48,969 bases of DNA. Source: Magnetococcus sp. PR-3 (GTDB lineage Bacteria; Pseudomonadota; Magnetococcia; Magnetococcales; Magnetococcaceae). Under the pieces are notes generated by a model. The model ran no database searches, had not been told where the DNA came from, and saw only the letters and a program-made list of their open reading frames with translations. Location: contig NZ_JBAHUQ010000039.1 in NCBI RefSeq assembly GCF_036689865.1, forward strand, positions 1 through 48,969, read 5' to 3'. Numbering within the stretch: the first letter of the stretch is position 1; each line of letters begins with the position of its first letter. Below are positions 44,620-48,969 of the stretch, piece by piece. The translations under genes were made by a program, and so were the position numbers.

Positions 44620-45438
44620 ATGCCACTTTACGTAAATACAAACGTCGCTTCGCTGAATGCGCAGCGCAAATTAACGCAGTCTTCTAACGATCTGTCTACC
44701 ACTTTCGCACGGCTCTCTTCCGGGTTGCGGATTAACTCCGCTAAGGATGATGCAGCTGGTCTGGCCATCACCAATCGTATGACGGCCCAGATTCGCGGAC
44801 TCAACCAGGCTGTTCGCAACGCCAACGACGGTATATCCGTTGCGCAGGTTGCCGAAGGAGCCCTGGACGAAACCACCAACGCTTTGCAGCGTATACGTGA
44901 GCTGGCCGTACAGTCGGCCAACGCCATTTATAACACTTCAGACCGTCTGAACCTTGATAAAGAGGTTGATCAGATGTTGGCTGAAATTCAGCGCATCTCC
45001 GGTGATACGGAGTTCAACAAGCTGAATGTTTTGGATGGTACCTATACCGCGCAAAACTTCCAGGTGGGTGCTTTTTCTAGTCAAACCATCACAATGAGCA
45101 TCAATGGTGCTCAGATGTCCCATCTTGGTATTACCGCCCTGACCATTAGTACCCAGGCTGGTGCCGAAGCGGCACTCTCTTTGGTGGATAACGCCCTGAA
45201 CAGCATTTCAGATGTACGTGCTGACTTGGGTGCCATTCAAAGCCGGTTTGGTGCGGTCATCGGTAACCTGACCAATATTGTGGAAAACATGTCAGCTGCA
45301 CGCTCCCGTATTCAGGATGCGGATATTGCGGCTGAGACGGCCAACCTGACCAAGACATCGATCTTGCAGCAGGCGGGTACCGCAGTGTTGGCGCAGGCTA
45401 ACCAGCAGCCTCAATTAGCTCTTCAGCTTCTGGGTTAA
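44620..45438 (+). CDS. fliC: Flagellin (short, D0/D1 only)
   Basis: Filament protein of 272 aa. The N-terminal D0/D1 has MPLYVNTNVASLNAQRKL, the hallmark LSSGLRINSAKDDAAGLAI at about 32-50, IRGLNQAVRNANDGISVAQVAEGAL and RIRELAVQSAN. The C-terminal D1/D0 has ADLGAIQSRF, AETANLTKTSILQQAGTAVLAQANQ and ends in ALQLLG. There are essentially no D2/D3 surface domains. It is driven by a sigma-28 promoter and has a strong GGAGG 7 nt upstream. Confidence 0.96.
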   Translation: MPLYVNTNVASLNAQRKLTQSSNDLSTTFARLSSGLRINSAKDDAAGLAITNRMTAQIRGLNQAVRNANDGISVAQVAEGALDETTNALQRIRELAVQSANAIYNTSDRLNLDKEVDQMLAEIQRISGDTEFNKLNVLDGTYTAQNFQVGAFSSQTITMSINGAQMSHLGITALTISTQAGAEAALSLVDNALNSISDVRADLGAIQSRFGAVIGNLTNIVENMSAARSRIQDADIAAETANLTKTSILQQAGTAVLAQANQQPQLALQLLG

Positions 45439-45581
45439 GGCTCGGATATAACGGATTGAGCTGTGCCCGGTTGGGCGCAAAGGGACACGTGTGTCCTGAG
45501 CCGATAACATAAGGCTCGAAGAGAAGATATAAGTCTTTATTGTGTGGTTTAAGCGCGGTTGCGCAAGATGGGAGAGGTGTA

Positions 45582-46187
45582 ATGTCATTTCATGTCCGTT
45601 CACATCCATCAGGCCTTCGGGGTGATGGAAGCGGGGAGTCCGGTTGGGAAGCAATTCCCGATGGTCTTGACCGTGTGGCGGCTAAGGAGTGTCATCCTGA
45701 CCATCTTCGTAAGGTGCCTGGGTTAGGCATGGTAGGGCGCTTTCTACACATGATGGGTCCTATGGAGATGTCCGACACCGCCCGTGTGGGGGTGGAGGGG
45801 CTAGCACGCATGGCGGAGCTGGCTGATCTGGGCCGCCCCGGTGGGGAGGCACAGCAACAGATTCATGCACTGGCTGAGTTGGCTGTGCAGGGTCGAGTAA
45901 CATCAGAGGACCGAGAGATTCTTCGGGTTGCGGTTCGGCGCCTGATGGAGGCGATCAACGCAGCGGCTAATGATGAGCCGCAAGAGATCGAGGGGGGTGC
46001 ACTTAATCCAGTGGGACGGTTACGCAATGGCCAAATGGTGCCTTTGGGGCTGGTTGAAGGACCAACTCAGGAGGTAATGGGTGAGGAAAGTCCCCATTCG
46101 TGTGATCAAGCCGGTTCCGGTCAAGAGCAGACAAGCTCAAATGAACGGATAAAATCCGCGCTGGGAGAGAGTGATGTTGACATGTAA
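45582..46187 (+). CDS. Unrecognised 201-aa protein between flagellin genes
   Basis: Starts at ATG 45582 with GGGAGAGG 4 nt upstream. No known family. The segment at about 85-125 (IHALAELAVQGRVTSEDREILRVAVRRLMEAINAAA) is reminiscent of the flagellin D1 helix (RELAVQSA ... DR ... EIQRI), so it may be a heavily degenerated flagellin relative. The flanks do not match. The C-terminus is acidic and Ser/Gln rich. It overlaps the next gene by 14 nt. The 143-nt gap before it contains GCC-rich hairpins but no convincing promoter. Confidence 0.65.
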   Translation: MSFHVRSHPSGLRGDGSGESGWEAIPDGLDRVAAKECHPDHLRKVPGLGMVGRFLHMMGPMEMSDTARVGVEGLARMAELADLGRPGGEAQQQIHALAELAVQGRVTSEDREILRVAVRRLMEAINAAANDEPQEIEGGALNPVGRLRNGQMVPLGLVEGPTQEVMGEESPHSCDQAGSGQEQTSSNERIKSALGESDVDM

Positions 46188-46911
46188 TGCACAAACTGCG
46201 CGCCGGGCCAAGCAGGCTCGTGCTGGAGCAGCTTCTAAATTAATAGCCAGTGGGCCGATGCCCCATTGGGCAACCAAGCTGGAAATGTCTTGGGTTCGCC
46301 GTATCGAACCAATGCCTGTATATCGCCCTCAACAGGGGTTTTTACTGGCAGAAGTTTGGCGGGAGATTCGGATGGCCATTCGTTCCATGCCTGCCAGTCG
46401 CGGTGGTTGTTCCCGCCTGGTCAGTCAGGTAGCGGGGCGGCGATCAAAACCACTGAATCATGTGGGGCGTTTGATGACGCTGCACGGACCAGAGACACCA
46501 CGTATGCGGGCTAGAAATAACCGGCAACTGTCAGAACATCAGGTGGAGATTGAGAATTTAGGTTCTGTTTTCCATGTGATTACGACGGAGCCGGAAGGGG
46601 TCAGGGTACAGGTACCCCGGAACCGTACGATCGGTCAGTGGCGTATACGTAATGGTCGGGTTATTCGTTCCGGTGCACTGCGCCGCCGACGTGGGCCAAT
46701 GCCCCGTCGTGGTCAGCTTCCCAATGGGGTTGTTGAACAGCGTGATGGTGCCATGGGGTGGTCGATCTTTAACGATGGAACCTCCCTGCTTATGGAACAG
46801 GATCAAGAAACAAACCTGGCTTACTGTTTGTGGGATGGTGAGCAGGAAGAGACAGCCCAGATTACAGGATCGTCACCGGTCAATGGGATCTGGCAGGGTA
46901 TGACCAGCTAA
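46174..46911 (+). CDS. Unrecognised basic 245-aa protein between flagellin genes
   Basis: ATG 46174 has GGGAGAGA 3 nt upstream, within the end of the preceding gene. The product is rich in Arg (for example GALRRRRGPMPRRGQ near 170) and has no signal peptide or membrane helix. A compact C-terminal part (GVVEQRDGAMGWSIFNDGTSLLMEQDQE) might be beta-rich. No family was recognised. Its overlap with the previous gene and the sandwich between flagellins suggest a flagellum-linked role such as regulation or modification, but this is only context. Confidence 0.65.
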   Translation: MLTCNAQTARRAKQARAGAASKLIASGPMPHWATKLEMSWVRRIEPMPVYRPQQGFLLAEVWREIRMAIRSMPASRGGCSRLVSQVAGRRSKPLNHVGRLMTLHGPETPRMRARNNRQLSEHQVEIENLGSVFHVITTEPEGVRVQVPRNRTIGQWRIRNGRVIRSGALRRRRGPMPRRGQLPNGVVEQRDGAMGWSIFNDGTSLLMEQDQETNLAYCLWDGEQEETAQITGSSPVNGIWQGMTS

Positions 46912-46919
46912 CGGCTGAT

Positions 46920-47006
46920 CAAAATAAAGATGGGGAAACCATAGGGTTACCTCATGCGCAATAAGCTAACCGGCCTGCGAGTCGGATGCACAATGGACGT
47001 AAGACC
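46920..47006 (+). promoter_or_regulatory. Leader of the second flagellin with a GGA hairpin
   Basis: ATGG (46930-46933) and CCAT (46939-46942) close a loop GGAAA. ACAATGGACG directly before the start (about 46990-46999) contains a second GGA that doubles as the ribosome binding site. No sigma-28 promoter was found here, so the gene is probably cotranscribed with the two upstream genes. Confidence 0.4.
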
Positions 47007-47825
47007 ATGGCGCTTTATATCAATACAAATATTGCTTCGTTGAATTCGCAAAAGATGCTGACGAATTCCACGAATTATCTACAAGACCGTTTTGAGCGGC
47101 TGGCTTCGGGTAAAAAGCTTAACTCCGCGAAGGATGATGCCTCGGGTTTGGCGATCACCAACCGGACCACCGCACAAATTCGGGGAATGAACCAGGCTGC
47201 ACGTAATGCCAACGATGGTATCTCATTTCTACAGGTCTCTGACGGAGCCCTGGAGCAGACTGAAGATATGTTGCAACGGTTGCGTGAGATGGCAGTGCAA
47301 TCTGCCAACGCCACATACAACAGTACCGATCGGGCTGATATCCAGCTTGCTGTTGCTGAACTGACGGCTGAAATTCAGCGCATTGGTGCCGAACGTAAAT
47401 TTAATGATCAGGTGATGTTGGATGGCACCTTTGCCAACCAGAACTTCCAGGTTGGTGCTTTTAGCTCAGAGGTGATCACCGTAACCATTCCATCAGCAAC
47501 CGCCAGTGCCGTTGGTGTAGAGGATCTATCGCTCTCTACCCAAGCCAAGGCAGAGGCTGCGCTGACTACGCTGGATACGGCCATTGATACCATTGCACAG
47601 ATCCGCTCGGACCTGGGTTCTACCCAGAACCGCTTTATGTCGGTCATTGCCAATCTGACCAGCATGTCCAACAACACGTCGGCCATGCAAGCACAGATTA
47701 CCGATACCGATGTGGCTGCGGAAACCGCCAGTTTGACCCGAGGTTCGGTTATTCAACAGGCGGGAACGGCCATGCTTGCCCAGGCCAACCAGATGCCCCA
47801 GCTAGCACTACAACTGTTGGGTTGA
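47007..47825 (+). CDS. Flagellin (second copy)
   Basis: 272 aa from ATG 47007, the same length as the first flagellin. It has ALYINTNIASLNSQKML, RLASGKKLNSAKDDASGLAI, IRGMNQAARNANDGISFLQVSDGALEQ and RLREMAVQSANATYNSTDRAD. At the C-terminus it has SDLGSTQNRF, AETASLTRGSVIQQAGTAMLAQANQ and ALQLLG. All D0/D1 hallmarks are intact, so it should polymerise. The ribosome binding site is weak (GGAC 9 nt upstream), unlike the first copy. Confidence 0.95.
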   Translation: MALYINTNIASLNSQKMLTNSTNYLQDRFERLASGKKLNSAKDDASGLAITNRTTAQIRGMNQAARNANDGISFLQVSDGALEQTEDMLQRLREMAVQSANATYNSTDRADIQLAVAELTAEIQRIGAERKFNDQVMLDGTFANQNFQVGAFSSEVITVTIPSATASAVGVEDLSLSTQAKAEAALTTLDTAIDTIAQIRSDLGSTQNRFMSVIANLTSMSNNTSAMQAQITDTDVAAETASLTRGSVIQQAGTAMLAQANQMPQLALQLLG

Positions 47826-47867
47826 TGGAACGGGTAATGGTACGGAGAGAGATCATGTAGAGGTTGC

Positions 47868-47949
47868 CCGGTGGTGTTAGAGGCGCGCCATAGGATGGCA
47901 GACTTCACCACCGGCCCGGTACAGGCTTTGGAAAGCCTGGGAGGGTAAA
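47868..47949 (+). promoter_or_regulatory. Hairpin leader of the third flagellin-like gene
   Basis: CCGGTGGTG (47868-47876) pairs with CACCACCGG (47906-47914). A second perfect hairpin CAGGCTT/AAGCCTG (47922-47939) presents a TGGA loop just before the GGAGGG and AAAGG ribosome binding region. The loop GGA beside the translation start is the type of site bound by CsrA/RsmA proteins. Confidence 0.45.
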
Positions 47950-47952
47950 AGG

Positions 47953-48768
47953 ATGACTATGTATGTCAATCCCAATGCCTTTTGGTTGAATGCGCAGCAA
48001 TCGGTTAATGGTTCGGCCTTAGGGATCGGGAAAACCGAAGAACGGCGTACACAAAGTAAGCAAGCACGTGTACGGCAAAAGGATCGGCAAGTATCAGCAG
48101 CTGCAGCCATGACGGCACAGGTGCGAGGAAGAAACCAGGAGTCTCATGAAACCAATGATGGGATCTCCATGGTACAGGTGGCTCAGGAGGCGTTGTCACA
48201 AACCTCATCCACGTTGGAGCAGATTCGAGATCTGACCCAGGAAGTGGGAGAGGACAACCCCGAAAGTAAAGAAAAAGCCACATATAACCAACAAGTTGAA
48301 CAGCTTTTAGCAGAAGTGGATCGGATCGCGTCGCAAACTCAGTACAACCAGCACACATTGATCTCGACAGGTGGGTGGACTGGGTTAATTCAAATAGCGC
48401 CACAACAGGAAATTCGTCTAACCGTTGGTAGTGCCACACAACAAGCACTGGGGTTAGATGAGATGAACTTCACAAATCTGCAAGGGCAGAACGTGGAGGG
48501 GGTGTTGCGGCAGATGGACAATGCCATTACCAGTGTGGCGGATATGCGGGCTTCACTGGGGGATATGCAGACGCGTTTTAAGCAGGTTATGGAACAGATT
48601 GATCGGTTGGAGGTGGATGCAAAGGACGGAAAGGTAAAGATCCAAGATGTTGAGGTTGCCAAGGAGGCGACACGGCAGGCAAAGGGATCTATACAGGCTT
48701 ATTCCGACCGCTCCATCTTGGCTCAGGCCAACCAACAGCCAGTATTGGCAGTCAATTTACTCAGTTGA
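47953..48768 (+). CDS. Strongly diverged flagellin paralogue
   Basis: 271 aa and collinear with the two flagellins: MYVNPNAFWLNAQQSVNGS at the N-terminus, MTAQVRGRNQESHETNDGISMVQVAQEAL in the middle, ADMRASLGDMQTRF and SILAQANQQPVLAVNLLS at the C-terminus. The otherwise nearly invariant LSSG-INSAKDDAAGLAI region (about 32-51) is replaced by a charged stretch (EERRTQSKQARVRQKDRQ), and REL-AVQSAN is also lost. The frame is intact along the full length, so it is not an obvious pseudogene. It may be a minor or sheath-related filament protein, or one under relaxed selection. Confidence 0.85.
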   Translation: MTMYVNPNAFWLNAQQSVNGSALGIGKTEERRTQSKQARVRQKDRQVSAAAAMTAQVRGRNQESHETNDGISMVQVAQEALSQTSSTLEQIRDLTQEVGEDNPESKEKATYNQQVEQLLAEVDRIASQTQYNQHTLISTGGWTGLIQIAPQQEIRLTVGSATQQALGLDEMNFTNLQGQNVEGVLRQMDNAITSVADMRASLGDMQTRFKQVMEQIDRLEVDAKDGKVKIQDVEVAKEATRQAKGSIQAYSDRSILAQANQQPVLAVNLLS

Positions 48769-48772
48769 AGGA

Positions 48773-48969
48773 TGACCCAACGGGGCCAAGGAAGGCTCGG
48801 AATGTACGGTAAGGAAACCGTCGCCAGGAAGGCGGACCGCCCGCAAAAGGTGGATGGGTCACCAAAGGTTTGAATGTTGTACCCAACGGGGCCAAGGAAG
48901 GCTCGGATTATACGGTAAGGAAACCGTCGCCAGTTAAGGCGGACCGCCCGCAAAAGGTGGATGGGTACA
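48773..48969 (+). repeat. Two tandem copies of a multi-hairpin RNA-like element
   Basis: Copies at 48773-48861 and 48878-48969 (period 106 nt) are nearly identical. Each has a closing stem (TGACCCA/TGGGTCA in copy 1, TGTACCCA/TGGGTACA in copy 2) around four hairpins. These are GGGCC-loop-GGCTC, ACGGT-loop-ACCGT, CGCC-loop-GGCG and CCGCC-loop-GGTGG. The first two hairpins both show the hexaloop AAGGAA. Differences between copies lie in loops or linkers, or are compensated in the closing stem. The array follows the third flagellin gene by 4 nt and reaches the window edge. Confidence 0.8.

Noticed and set aside
45500-45507. A second GCCGATAA upstream of the 201-aa gene as a sigma-28 promoter
   Set aside because: The -10 matches, but at 15 nt upstream the sequence is AGGG, not TAAA, and shifted CAAA needs an 18-nt spacer. 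Not strong enough to call.
47953-48768. Calling the third flagellin-like gene a pseudogene
   Set aside because: The frame is uninterrupted over the full flagellin length and both termini are conserved, so divergence rather than breakage is seen.
48772-48873. Small reading frame (33 codons) through the first tandem repeat
   Set aside because: No usable ribosome binding spacing. The second copy has a one-base insertion and an early stop, and differences fall in loops rather than at third codon positions, so structure explains the pattern better.
48773-48969. CRISPR array
   Set aside because: The repeated unit is about 89 nt with only a short, non-spacer-like gap of about 16 nt and no cas genes are near.

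Overview
The window looks like chromosomal DNA of a flagellated Gram-negative proteobacterium. The block hslVU, coaE, aroE, hemE and dnaQ around a putative replication origin resembles the origin neighbourhood of Alphaproteobacteria (in Caulobacter the origin lies next to hemE). DsrCMK-type sulfur genes together with several short flagellins would fit a magnetococcus-like, deep-branching alphaproteobacterium, but that assignment is an inference from gene content only.

Layout. 1-6.6 kb: a partial thiD, hslU/hslV, a small unknown gene with bpt, an AT-rich FkbM methyltransferase gene, coaE and the prepilin peptidase. 6.6-10.2 kb: two inverted copies of a five-DnaA-box array (6675-6866 and 9802-9991) with AT-rich outer flanks, on either side of aroE, a NIF3-family gene and an unknown gene. 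Genes to the left run mostly leftward and genes to the right mostly rightward, so this is the best origin candidate. 10.2-16.4 kb: hemE-hemN-hemG, dnaQ, a dihaem cytochrome c and a pilin-like protein. 16.4-22.9 kb: a complete biotin operon bioF-bioH-bioC-bioB-(lipoprotein)-bioD-bioA with an operator-like inverted repeat in front and a strong terminator behind.

23-28 kb (minus strand): a peptidoglycan carboxypeptidase, folK, panB, panC, a small membrane protein and a TPR protein. 28.3-32.7 kb (plus strand): an M14 peptidase with dapC, then dapD-dapE, for diaminopimelate and lysine synthesis. 32.8-37.3 kb: a thioredoxin-like ferredoxin, dsrC, dsrM, dsrK and rph; three RNA hairpins separate dsrC from dsrMK. 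37.4-43.1 kb: hemW, a chemoreceptor, alanine dehydrogenase and an M48 protease with TPRs.

43.2 kb to the end is a flagellar locus: fliJ-like and motE-like genes, then a flagellin under a near-perfect sigma-28 promoter with a long structured leader, two unrecognised genes, a second flagellin and a strongly diverged flagellin paralogue. The window ends in two tandem copies (period 106 nt) of an element that folds into a closed multi-hairpin structure. Its closing stem shows compensatory changes and several of its loops display AAGGAA. This repeat and the duplicated inverted DnaA-box array are the two most unusual signals. No tRNA, rRNA, IS element or CRISPR array was seen.
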